Assembly: GCA_034509425.1 (NCBI GenBank)
Contig: JAVTVJ010000509.1
Span: 62,001 to 126,000, forward strand
Length of the DNA stretch: 64,000 nt
Direction of reading: 5' to 3'
DNA from: Eopsaltria australis
Lineage: Eukaryota; Chordata; Aves; Passeriformes; Petroicidae
Each line of letters starts with the position of its first letter. Position 1 is the first letter of the stretch. The notes below the pieces were generated by a model that worked only from the letters and a program-made list of their open reading frames with translations, did not search any database and had not been told where the DNA came from. Below are positions 20,626 to 30,763 of this stretch, piece by piece. A program made the translations under genes and the position numbers.

Positions 20626-20955
20626 GAGCACCAGCAGCAGCTCCAAGATCTACATGTTAAAAGCAATGGTTGGCTGCGGACCATGTTCGCACAAACCGGA
20701 CTTTCATCATGGGCTACAGAACTGTTGTCCACCCTTGTTTGGATTTTAGTTATCATTTTAATTGTGCTCTGTTTGTTTTCATGTTTAAAAAATGTCCTTG
20801 TTTCTATGATTTCTCGTTCCTTCTTAGAAAACAAGAAACGGGGAGATGTTGCAGTTGTCATGGCAACGTCGGCCCCGGGCTCCCGGAAGGAAGGGTGGTG
20901 GGTGAAACCATCTCGTGGAAAGAATCCCCCGGGAGCCATCCCGACCTTGGTTTAG
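20626..20955 (+). pseudogene. env: ERV-D env, C-terminal remnant only
   Basis: Only the end of the transmembrane subunit is left: a short membrane-proximal piece, a hydrophobic anchor (about TLVWILVIILIVLCLFSC) and a tail that runs 109 bases into U3 (from 20847) and ends PTLV. SU, the cleavage site, the fusion loop and CX6CC are deleted. The provirus therefore could not make an envelope of its own. Confidence 0.88.
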
Positions 20956-21453
20956 TCCATTTAGTCTAGGTTACGCCTCTGTTTGATAATTTGTTAGTTG
21001 TGTTGTCTGTCAAGTTCTGTATCCTCCCCTGTTTCTGGAAAGCTCCGTGCAGGTGCTTCTCGGATTGGTCCCTGAACCTTTCTCCCTCCCTTCCTTACTC
21101 CCGGTTGGTTTGTGATCCTCTCCCCGCCCCAACTCCTCCCCCTTGCTCTGCCGTGATTGGTTGCCTGAGTTGTTTATCCGTCCCTGCACAGCCTTGTCCG
21201 GCGCCATTGTGCTTGGGACGAGGTTCAATAAACGTTCCTGTTGCCCAGCACAGTCGCCGCTCCTTATTGCCTTGATTTCGCAGCTACTGGTAGCAAGAAC
21301 CCACGCTTGCGAACACCGACACCTCAGCACTTGGAATATCGTTGCTGTGGGCAGGGAAACCTTAGCCCTAGTGGCGCCCGGGTGGCTGAGGCAACCATCT
21401 AGCAGGTGACCACGAGGCCGCGAAGCCACGAGGTACACTTATTATTTTTAATA
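20847..21453 (+). repeat. ERV-D 3' LTR (607 bp)
   Basis: Preceded by the polypurine tract AACAAGAAACGGGGAGA. It differs from the 5' LTR by one T/C near position 20968 and one missing base near 21114. AATAAA at 21227-21232. It ends TTTTTAATA directly before the ACTGTC duplication. Confidence 0.93.
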
Positions 21454-23233
21454 ACTGTCCACCCGACAAGCCCACAGAACGGACCCAGAGCTTCCGTTCC
21501 ATCTGGTCATACTCGGCAGTACACCCAGGTACCATGGTCTAATATTTCAGTGGGACGGAGGGAGAAAAGACTCACTACTCATCATAGAGTGGGTCTTCCT
21601 CCCACATCAACCGTCCAAGAGTATTTCAACGCCACAAGAACTGGTGGCAAAACTTATCAAGAGAGCAAGAGTCAGGCTCCGTACCCTTGCAGGGTGCGAT
21701 TTTGTGTGCATACATGTACCTTGGAAGCTGGAGGATTTTGAAGATGTAATTAAAACCAATGAATCCCTCCAGCTAGCTCTAGACAGCTATACCGGTCAAA
21801 TTAGTGGTCACAAGTTAAAACATCCACTTTTTAATACTGACTTCCATTTGGCTCCCAAATTTCTTCTTAGCAAAACACCAATAAAAGACGCTCTTACGAT
21901 TTTTACCGACGGCTCTGGATCCTCTCACAAGTCGGTCTCGACTTGGAAGGATCCAAGGACTCAGAAATGGGACTCTGATGTCCATGTGGTAGAAGGATCC
22001 CCACAGATTGCCGAGCTAGCCGCCGTCGTGAGAGTGTTTGAGAGGTTCTCAGAACCTCTGAATTTGATCACTGATTCGGCATATGTAGCTGGTATAGTCC
22101 TCAGAGCTGAACATGCCCTTTTGAAAGAAGTTGCTAACCCTAGGTTGTTTAGCTTGCTCTCGAGACTGGTTTACCTGTTGTCCCATCGAGAGCAACCGTA
22201 TCATGTTATGCACACAAGAGCGCACACTGACTTGCCAGGCTTCATTGCTGAGGGCAATAGAAGGGCAGACGCCTTGGCCATGGCTGTGCGCATGGCCAAC
22301 ACGCCAGACATCTTTAACCAAGCCAAGCTCTCTCATCAGTTCTTCCATCAAAACGCTCCTGCCCTCCGGAGAATGTTCCATCTTCCTCTGGAGCAGGCGC
22401 GAGCAATCGTGGCGACATGTCCTTCTTGCCAAAGATACCAAATCCCCTCGCTATACCCTGGGGTCAATCCATGCGGATTGGAGAGCTGCCAAGTGTGGCA
22501 GACTGATGTTACACATTTCACCCCCTTTGGCAAACAAAAGTACATTCATGTCTCTGTTGACACATTCTCCGGCGCGGTGTACGCCTCTGTACACACCGGA
22601 GAAAAATCCAAAGACGTGACCAGGCACTGGTCAATGGCGTTCTCAGTATTAGGCTCCCCTAAAGAAATTAAAACAGATAACGGACCAGCGTACAGGTCAA
22701 AAAAGGTACAGGAATTTCTGCAACAGTGGGGAATCAAACACCTCATGGGCATACCCCTCTCCCCCACAGGCCAAGCAATTGTCGAAAGAACACACCAAGA
22801 TATAAAACGGATCCTTGAACAGCAACGGGGAGAAACAGAAGGACAGACGCCCATTGAGCGCCTCTGTAGGGCTCTTTTTACCCTCAACTTTTTAAATTGC
22901 TCAGCAAAAGAGCCCGTTCCCCCCGTGTTCCGGCACTTCACTAATTCGACTCAGGCCAAATTAAAGGAACAACCGCTGGTGCTCTTCAAGGACCCGCAAA
23001 GTAGACAAAAGGTGGGACCAGTTCGACTCATCGTGTGGGGGAGGGGATATGCTTGTGTCTCCACTCCAGAGGGACCGCGCTGGATCCCAAGCCGAGACAT
23101 CAAGCCGTACCGAGAGCATCCACCAGAACAGACCCGGACAACTCTACCAACAGACGCTGCTCCACAGAGATCAGCATGGAAGAGAAAGAAAAAGAAGACT
23201 CCAGACTTCGACAGCGATCAAGAAGATCACTGA
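21454..23233 (+). pseudogene. pol: ERV-C pol segment 3: RNase H and integrase
   Basis: Resumes ERV-C Pol after ERV-D. It opens with the connection region (YHGLIFQWDGG, EWVFLPHQPSKSI), then RNase H (TIFTDGSGSS, EGSPQIAEL, TDSAYVAG, NRRADALA). The integrase has a zinc site (SHQFFHQN, CPSC), core WQTDVTHF, KTDNGPAY and VERTHQ, and C-terminal GRGYACVSTPEGPRWIPSR with a Lys-rich end. All key residues are present and there are no stops, so the break in pol is only due to the two insertions. Confidence 0.94.
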
Positions 23234-23376
23234 GACTCTTCTTTTTGATACCTTCCCCTTAGACTCTCCCCAAACCTGCCCCATGTACCTCTCAGACCCC
23301 AACCTCCCGTACCCCGATCATCCCCAGTCTTGTTGTAGAGAGACAGGGAGGGAGAGAGAGACAATGCTTTAATAAT

Positions 23377-23397
23377 GTTTGTTTGTTTTATTGCAGC
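23377..23397 (+). promoter_or_regulatory. Candidate env splice acceptor of ERV-C
   Basis: A T-rich tract (GTTTGTTTGTTTTATTGCAG) ends in CAG 20 bases before the env ATG at 23418. This is a good consensus acceptor for the env mRNA. Confidence 0.6.
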
Positions 23398-23417
23398 CAA
23401 CCCAAGACCCCCCAAAG

Positions 23418-24833
23418 ATGAGACCATCCGTTGACGTCCTGCTGCCAGTTGCCTTGCTGGTCCTGTTATCGCCCTGGGCAAACCCGTGGCTGGTTCAACA
23501 ACCTAGAGAGAACATTTGGGTGACTCTAGCAAAATTGTTTGAACACCGGAGCCGCTGGAAACCCTTTAACAACCTGTCTAGTGGGAATTCCAATGTCAAT
23601 CGCAGAAGTCTTTGGAGGACCACTGAATCTCACCTTGATCCGCAGATGGAACACGTGGGCGCAAGCTTTACCATCCACACACACTGACCCTCAAGAATTA
23701 GACCTGTTAGGGTCAGCCCAACCAAAGTTCTGTATACAATTTGGCCCAAAAGCTCCTGTAAGCCGCCATCAAAAGAGAACATTTTTAATGTATCACGTTA
23801 AGAAACCCTCGACCAGGTCGAGACTCCAGGACCCCCCCGTAAACCCCTCCTTGCCCCAAAACCTACAATCCCAGCCGGCCCAGATGTCTTGCCCAATGAT
23901 AAAAAACTATATTCAGAATTGAATTGGTGCAAATTTGCGAACAAAATACAATCAGCGCCCATATTGTTCCCAAGAGAACTCCCCAAAGGTATGTTCTTAA
24001 TCTGCGGTGATAGGGTGTGGGCAGGGATTCCCTCTCGCCTGAGTGGGGGCCCGTGCACAATTGGCCGTTTATCTACCCTAACACCAGGAAGGACTGAATT
24101 GTTAGCCTGGAGAAACGACACCAATCACGACCGACAAAAAAGAGCCACCCTTGAATTAGACCAAAAGTGCGATAGTAGTGTCGTCTCCTGGTCCTTTTCC
24201 AAAAGGGTCGCAGCGTCGATATTTCTACCGTGGGTGGCAGCTGCAAAAGCCCTAGGTGAGCTAAGCCACCTGGAGTGTTGGGTAGCTAAACAAGCCAATT
24301 TGACATCTCAGACACTAGCAGACCTCCTATCAGATGAAAAAGTCATCAGACAGGCCACACTACAAAACCGCGCAGCCATCAATTTTTTGCTCCTTGCCCA
24401 CAGCCATGGATGTGAGGAGTTCGAAGGTCTCTGCTGCTTCGACCTCTCCTCACATGCCCAGAGCATCTCACGAAACATCCAACTTATGCGAGACCAGCTC
24501 CACCAATTACGAGAAGAGCACGGCGACTGGCTGGACAAACACTTTCATGGATGGGGAATCCAAAACTGGGTTGGTCAGATTTTAAAGACTTTGCTTTGGA
24601 TTTTAGTTATTATCTTCGTTGTGTTAAGCTTCCTTGGATGTTTTAAAGCCTTCATTGTTTCTTTTATTAAGAAGTCACTTTCTTTAAGTAAAAAAACAGG
24701 GGGAGATGTAGCGGTGGTTCTGAACCAGGAAGGATTAGAGTCCCTCCATAGACTTGCAGAGGACAAAGACCTCTGGTGGCATGTTCCACAGACAGAGAAT
24801 TTCCCCCCTGAGCTGCCAGAGACAATGGTTTAG
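23418..24833 (+). pseudogene. env: ERV-C env, frameshifted in SU, intact TM
   Basis: The ATG starts a signal peptide (LLPVALLVLLSPWANPW), followed by WLVQQPREN as in ERV-A. The frame is lost near 23560: part of SU continues in the next frame to about 23920, with a small deletion relative to ERV-A, then the first frame returns. From about 23889 the frame is open: SU end (CGDRVWAGIPSRLSGGPC), cleavage RQKR, C9 and C45 of TM around the fusion loop, LQNRAAINFLLLAHSHG, CX6CC (CEEFEGLCC), anchor (about LLWILVIIFVVLSFLGCF) and tail. The last 42 codons lie in the LTR and end ETMV. Confidence 0.9.
24690..24706 (+). other. Polypurine tract of ERV-C
   Basis: An AAAAAACAGGGGGAGA-type run directly before the 3' LTR TG. 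Confidence 0.85.
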
Positions 24834-25326
24834 ACCACCAAGCCACGAACCCCAAGTTCCTGCTATTGGTTCCTTGATTTGTCTGTTATGCATCCCAGTT
24901 CTGGAACATTCCCTGTTACCCGGTTGTTCATTCGTTGTTCTCTCTTCCCCCCTCCTCTCCCTGAACCTCATTCGACTGTGCACCCTGGACCCTCCCTTGT
25001 ATCGCCCCTGCACCCTCAGATTATTGGATGTTATCCCTCCCTTAAATACCCATGTCATGAGCTATTCGGGGCTCTTAGTCCCTGAGCTCCCTTGGGGGTA
25101 ATAAACCTGCCAAACCCTCATACTAAGAGTCCTCCTTCTTTGGGTAGTCCTTTGCTATCCTGCAGTGCTCTGAGGGCACCAACACCTCAGCCCGACGCAG
25201 ACTAGCGGAGCCCACTGCCGGCTCCCCGAGGAAGCCTCCCTGATCGGAACGCGGATGGCTTCTCAGGGTCACGCTAGCGCTCTGCTGCCGGGATCAGAGC
25301 GGGATTAAGAAGCAGGGAACGCGACA
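24707..25326 (+). repeat. ERV-C 3' LTR (620 bp)
   Basis: The pair of 8593-9212, with six transitions between them. It ends ACGCGACA before the GGAATT duplication. Confidence 0.95.
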
Positions 25327-25332
25327 GGAATT

Positions 25333-26526
25333 ATTGTATTTTAATAGCTTTTACACTAAATAGAAATAGTATTACTCTTTTTTTTCATTTTTAAAGGTGT
25401 TCAGGACCCCATTTTACATGCATGCGCACGTGCTAATGGTAATATGAAAGGTTTTAATATAGTGTCTCATGTTAGCAGATGGCCCTTCAGCACTGGTTTT
25501 ACTAGTTTCTTTTGCCCAAGAAATATTTGGCTACAGAACTCCAGCATGTCATTGATTTTATTATGTTGGTGAATTATCTCAGTCTTGTAATACAAACTGC
25601 TAAGCTGGTTATTAATTTATGTTTTGTTATTACTGAAGAAACCTCTTTGTTATTCCCCACTGCTATCACCGTCTTTGCATCAATCCCAACTGACGGTTTT
25701 CAATACATATCATTCTTGCCATCAGTTAATTTTCCTTGTTTCCTATCCTTTTGGTGCTCTGGGTGGATTCAGCATCCAGCTCAGCTCTGATTTCAGCCCG
25801 TGCCCTGGCTCTCCTTCCTCCGGCCAGCACTGGTGACAGACTCCCTGCCAGCCACCAGCTCTGGGACAGGTGCCAGCCTGGTTGCTCCTTTGCTCACATG
25901 CTCCAGTGCCTCTCCACTCGCCATGCAGCGCAAGGCTTGTGCGTGCACTGCATGCAGGAGGGGAGTGCTGGTGTGACACCATCCTTTGCTCCTCACACAG
26001 GCACCTGGCACACTGGCAGCTCTTCCAGCCCTTCTGTCAGCTGCCAAGAGCACAAAGAAAACCTCCCTGGTCTGGGAAAACACAACCCAAAGCTCACAAT
26101 GCAAATGTTTTGCACAAAGCCAATTGTTATATATTTACTTCTAAATACAACTTATTCTAAACACTTTCAACAGCTGAACCAAAATAATTATAGTGGCTAA
26201 AAAAATAAAAGGCTGCTTTTCAGCCATATATAGGTCGTCCAATGTTGGAACTTAAAACTCTCAGATCCACAACACAGTTGATAGGAATGACTGGAGGGGA
26301 AGCAGCATGTACAGTAGCCCATATGGGCAACATATGCTGCACCAGGAAACCACTAACTCTGTGACAGCAGCAGAATATTCAGGATAAGAGATGTTTATAC
26401 GTGGCTCCAAGAACAAGAGTGCAGTCTAAAGATGGCAGGGAATATATCCAACTATAAAATACCCCATTACAGTCATCTGTGGGAAGAGTACAAGCCTGAT
26501 GTCCTGCTACAATATTAAACAGAAAA
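25333..26526. other. Host sequence, no gene seen
   Basis: AT-rich at both ends with a GC-richer block at about 25740-26060. Open frames there are short and overlap on both strands without motifs. No repeat recognised. Confidence 0.5.
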
Positions 26527-26531
26527 ATGGG

Positions 26532-28162
26532 TGTCCTGGGTTAGGCCAGAGGGGTAAAAATCTAGGAAGTGATCTGTGCTGCAGAAAGCAATACAATTTC
26601 CTTCCTGCGAGAGAGAGCCAATGATCAGGTAGTTTTAAGGATTGATAGGTAGGTAAACCAATTAAAAAGTTGATCAGCCTTCGAGGAAAGAACCATATAT
26701 AAGCAGAGACTCTCTGACGCTCTTCCTCTTTGGACCTGCTGCTGCTGTGTGGAGAGGAGCAGCTCCTGCTTCTCTCGCTGGTAAGGCCCAAGCGCTTCCT
26801 CCCCCCCCTTCCAAAGGAGGGATTGGGGGGGGGGGGAGGGAGGTTTTACGGCAGCCGTGCCGCTGCAGCCGGGCAGGCATGGGGGAGGAAACGATTGGAA
26901 TTTTCAGCAGATCCAGCTCAGCCGGTGTGTCAGCTACACAAGAGGGAGAGCCGGGCCAGGCAAGGACCGGGCCGGACTCCATCCAGCTCGGGCAAAGCCC
27001 TGCCCTGTCACCCTGGGCCCAGATGGCTCTACTAGGCCGAGCCAGCTTGGCAGAGCCAGGCAGAGACTCTTGAGAGCGTCTGGCATCCAGCTCGGACCTG
27101 TTCAAGCAGCCCGGCAAAGAGCACGTGATCCTCACACTGCCGGAGAGAGAGAGAGAGAGAGACAGAAATTAACTCTCTCCATGCCTGGACTAAACTCACA
27201 GACATCCATCCTTCCTCGCAGAGAGAGGAACGAGTGAGGACATCTACATAGTGCAGCACAGAGACTTTACAGTCAGTGAGGAAAGCAGAACTGATACCTA
27301 GAGGGAGGTGCATGGGAAGTTGCTTCAAGAGTGAAGCGGAAAACTCTTTTGGAGAACCATGGTTGGGGACTGAGCTAATAAATTCTCTGTAATATATGAA
27401 GATATAGTCCAAAGGGGGATGTGAGGTTCTTATTGCAGCCAATGAACTGAAATACCTAAGTACAGACAAGTAAGTGTTGAAAAAAGTACAGCCTGATGAG
27501 AAACTAGAACCAAGAGAGAGGAGAGGCTGTGACCCAGAGCCCTGGTCCCGGGGAGAATGCTAGAGAACCTGAGTTGTCAGGAGAACCTGTGCTGCTAAGC
27601 ACAGAAGAAAAGATTTTTCTTTGTTGCTGCAATTGAACTAAGCATCCTTAAAACAAGTACCCTGTGGACTGTTCATAACCCACCATAGTGGCTGTGGGAA
27701 GGCTACTGGTGTGGGAGAGATCCACCATTAAGCTGAACTTTATTCCGGGCGGCGGTTAATGGTGAGGCAGAAGACCCATAAAAACTGTATTTTTCTTACA
27801 GAAGATCCATGGTGTAAGCAAAAGAAACTTCTCTCCCTAAATGAACTGAAACAAGAGCTGTTTCTGAGGTGGTAAACTGACTGGAAGTCAAAGTGTTGTC
27901 TTTTGTATGTTGTCAGAGAGAATGAAATGGAGAGTGGGGAAAGAGGGGTAGTCTGGGGAGTTTGTTCTAGTTTTTTCTTGAGTTTTTTTTTTCTTTTTTC
28001 CCTTTGTCTTAGATATATTAATAAAACTTCTTTGTACTTTATAAAGTTTGAGCCTGCTTTGCCTACTCCTAATCCTTATCTCACAACAAGCAATCAAGTA
28101 AATTTAGGTAAGTGTGCTGGCATTTAGCCACAAACCTGAATAGGCAAACTAAAACCACAACA
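26532..28162 (+). mobile_element. 1.6-kb solo LTR, copy 1
   Basis: TGTCCTGGGTTAGG to ACCACAACA, flanked by the 5-bp duplication ATGGG (26527-26531 and 28163-28167). TATATAA at 26696-26702 and AATAAA at 28020-28025 are about 1.3 kb apart, implying a very long R region. Between them lie a strong splice donor (CTG|GTAAGG at 26781), acceptors (TTTTTCTTACAG ending 27801, and a long pyrimidine tract with TTAG ending 28012) and a short GA repeat near 27143. There is no internal retroviral gene. Five-base duplications are typical of ERVL-type integrases. Confidence 0.88.
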
Positions 28163-28167
28163 ATGGG

Positions 28168-30758
28168 CTACCATGCACAGGCACCTAATACAGCCCAGGG
28201 TTTCTTGCATGAATTCAGTCTAGAGGCAATGCACTGCTGCAATTTCTGTCTAAAAGACCATGTATATTAAAAAATATAATCATTTAAAAAAAGGCATGGC
28301 ACATTTAAAAATATTAGCCAATTAGTCATAATTTGTGTATTACCATATGCAACATTGTTTACACACATCCTTTCCAAGAAGGCTAAAAAGCAGAAAACTT
28401 TTAGCAGTTAGCAGAGAAAGTGATCAAAACCACTGGCCAATAAAAGATCCAGTGAGCTTGGGAAAACTGGCTGTTTAGGACAGAGGAGTTATTATAAACT
28501 TCTATTCTTCCCTTAAAAGGTGATAAATCCTACTTGTGTCACATTTAAATGTGCACAACTTTAAAATAGAAAAAAATTAAAATTCAGTTTTTACAAATTC
28601 TTCAGGACCTTAAAACAAAGAAATAAAGGAAAGCAGGGTAAAACTGTTAGTGTCTGTCCTAGTTCAGATAGGAACTAATTAATAAAAACAAAGCAAAAAA
28701 ATGCTAGCAGGCGGAAAAATGTTTATGCGAACTACTGCAACAGCCAAAGCTGTTTGTCATCTCTAGGTAAAGATTCACTGGTGACTATTAAATCCAAATG
28801 TGAATCATAAATTTTGAGTCTGCCACCAGTTTTCATTTGATGTGCAGAACCGTGTGCAGAAGTCGCCTCACTTCCTACGTGGGATAATCACTGTAAGGAA
28901 CAGAGATAAATTCTGTTCAGAACTCAGCGTGAAGCCATGTGTAAACCTAAGAGTTTCTAATGTAAAATGGGTGACTAACATCTGCATCCCACAAGATAAT
29001 AACACAAAAAACCTTTAACAGTTCTGAAAGTGTCTAAAACCCAAAAAATACAGCTACAGTGTTTGAATGAGCTGTTTTGTTTTGAGCAGATAAAATAACA
29101 TTTATTATTTTTTCTGTATTCTGCTTTGACCAGGCATTCAAAGTTTGTCAAGGAAGCCTATGATTTTCTATGAGCAAAAATTAAAACTGAAGTTAGAATC
29201 TTTGGGGCAGGGAGAATCAGAAGCTATTCTAAGGTAGCAATTTATTATTTCTTCCATATTTCTCAATTTCCTGAATTGAAAGGCTATCAACAACATGAGA
29301 AAGTCATGATCTCCCAGTTTACAGATGATTCCCCAGAGAGAGAGGACAGTGTGTGGTTCTCTTCTTACACTTGTCTTGTTTCTCTCCTCCTTTCCCCCCT
29401 TACACCTCTTGTAAAACCACATGCTTCATAGCAGAGCTCCTGTAGTGTATATTAATAACATATTTTATAGAATGTACACTATTTTAACTATTCAGAGCTA
29501 CACTCTTTGACATTTCATTCATACACATAGAGATACACTTTTACTATATGTGTCAAACCTATTTACATTGCTGAGGTGACTCCACAAGTGCAGCTAAGTG
29601 AATACAACAGTCATTTCCCCCATCCTTTGCTTATTCTTACAAAACGCACTTGAGGGGGTAACCATGTAATTTGAGTTCTAATCTAAGTGTTAACATAATG
29701 GAAAAGCAAAGGAAATAAGAGGAAGGGGAAGCCCAGCAATTTGCTAAATGCTATCTTGCTTAAACAATACATTCTCTATGCATTCTATATGTATATATTC
29801 ACAATCTCACAGACTTCTGCTCTCTCTTTTATAGACTAGAGAGGATGAAGGTTAATTATCCCATAAAACTCTTGCATGCCAGTAGAAAAGATTCCTGGTT
29901 TGAACTTCAGGGTATGCAATGGATGCATTATGGAAGAAAAGTGTATCAGAGAATCAGCACAACGCTATCAATTTCTTTTCCTTTCCCCTCATATATCTTA
30001 GTAGTAAGCAGTTATAAACCCTTAAAGGAAAGTGCTACCTAATTATGTCTTTATCAGCATTTCTTTATATTCTAACTGCACAAAAGACCGAAGTCATAAT
30101 TTAAATGCAAATTAATGAAGATAAGCCAAATACTCAGATTTTTTAAGAAAATCCATTTTCTAAAGAAAGAGAACCACCATACAAGTTTAAGTATTAAGAA
30201 GCATAGGACAATTAACTTTGTTTCAAACAAACAGATCTCAATTCAGAATGATATAGTATTCCACTTTCTGAAAGGAACTTGTGATTTCAAGTCATCAGTT
30301 AGTTACACAGCAACTTGTATGGCAATAAAATCCCTGTGACAGAAGTCTTAATGCTCAAAGACACTTTCCAGTGACAATTTCCCTCCACAGATTCAAGAGC
30401 ATATGTTATGTCAAGACACAGATTTCTGAGTTTATAAAGTTCTGGAAGAGCTTTCAGGGATTCAAACACATCCTACATTGTTCAAAGTTTCTAGGCTCAG
30501 CCTTTTAATTTGAGCTAGAAAGGGAGGACAAAAAATATAATATATTGATGTTGAACTGGACAAATGAAGGAGCTCATTTAAATTCACAAGTAGAAAGCCT
30601 CTGACCCACTCAAGTAAAGCAAAATAAGACAAGTCATTACTAGGAAAAGGAAACAGTTACAAGTGTTTAAATTGGTGAGTTTAAATGTGTTATCAGTCTT
30701 TTTTAGATTGCAGAAAGATTCTGTATACTTTTTCAAGAATTGTAGAAAAAAATTGTAA
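28168..30758. other. Host AT-rich sequence, no gene seen
   Basis: Intergenic or intronic sequence with many short A/T runs. No exon-like frame, RNA gene or repeat that I recognise. Confidence 0.5.
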
Positions 30759-30763
30759 CAGGG

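Larger units (their letters stand above)
14053..21453 (+). mobile_element. ERV-D: provirus nested in ERV-C pol
   Basis: A 7.4-kb provirus flanked by ACTGTC (14047-14052 and 21454-21459). LTRs of 608 and 607 bp differ by one substitution and one single-base indel, so it inserted recently and after ERV-C. It keeps gag-pro-pol order and both -1 frameshift sites. It has three in-frame gag stops, one inserted base in pol (about 19795) and a deletion that removes nearly all of env. Orientation is the same as ERV-C. Confidence 0.95.
8593..25326 (+). mobile_element. ERV-C: complete betaretrovirus-like provirus with two internal insertions
   Basis: Bounded by the 6-bp target duplication GGAATT (8587-8592 and 25327-25332). 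Both LTRs are 620 bp and differ at about six positions, all transitions (about 1 percent), so the insertion is fairly young. Order: LTR, primer site, gag, pro, pol, env, polypurine tract, LTR. An antisense solo LTR (12687-13588) and provirus ERV-D (14053-21453) sit inside pol. Without them the element is about 8.4 kb. Gag and env carry frameshifts. The three pol segments are each open and mutually in frame. Confidence 0.95.

Noticed and set aside
23539..23922. Separate small gene in the ERV-C env region
   Set aside because: Its residues align with SU of ERV-A (TCLVGIP and onward), so it is env in a shifted frame.
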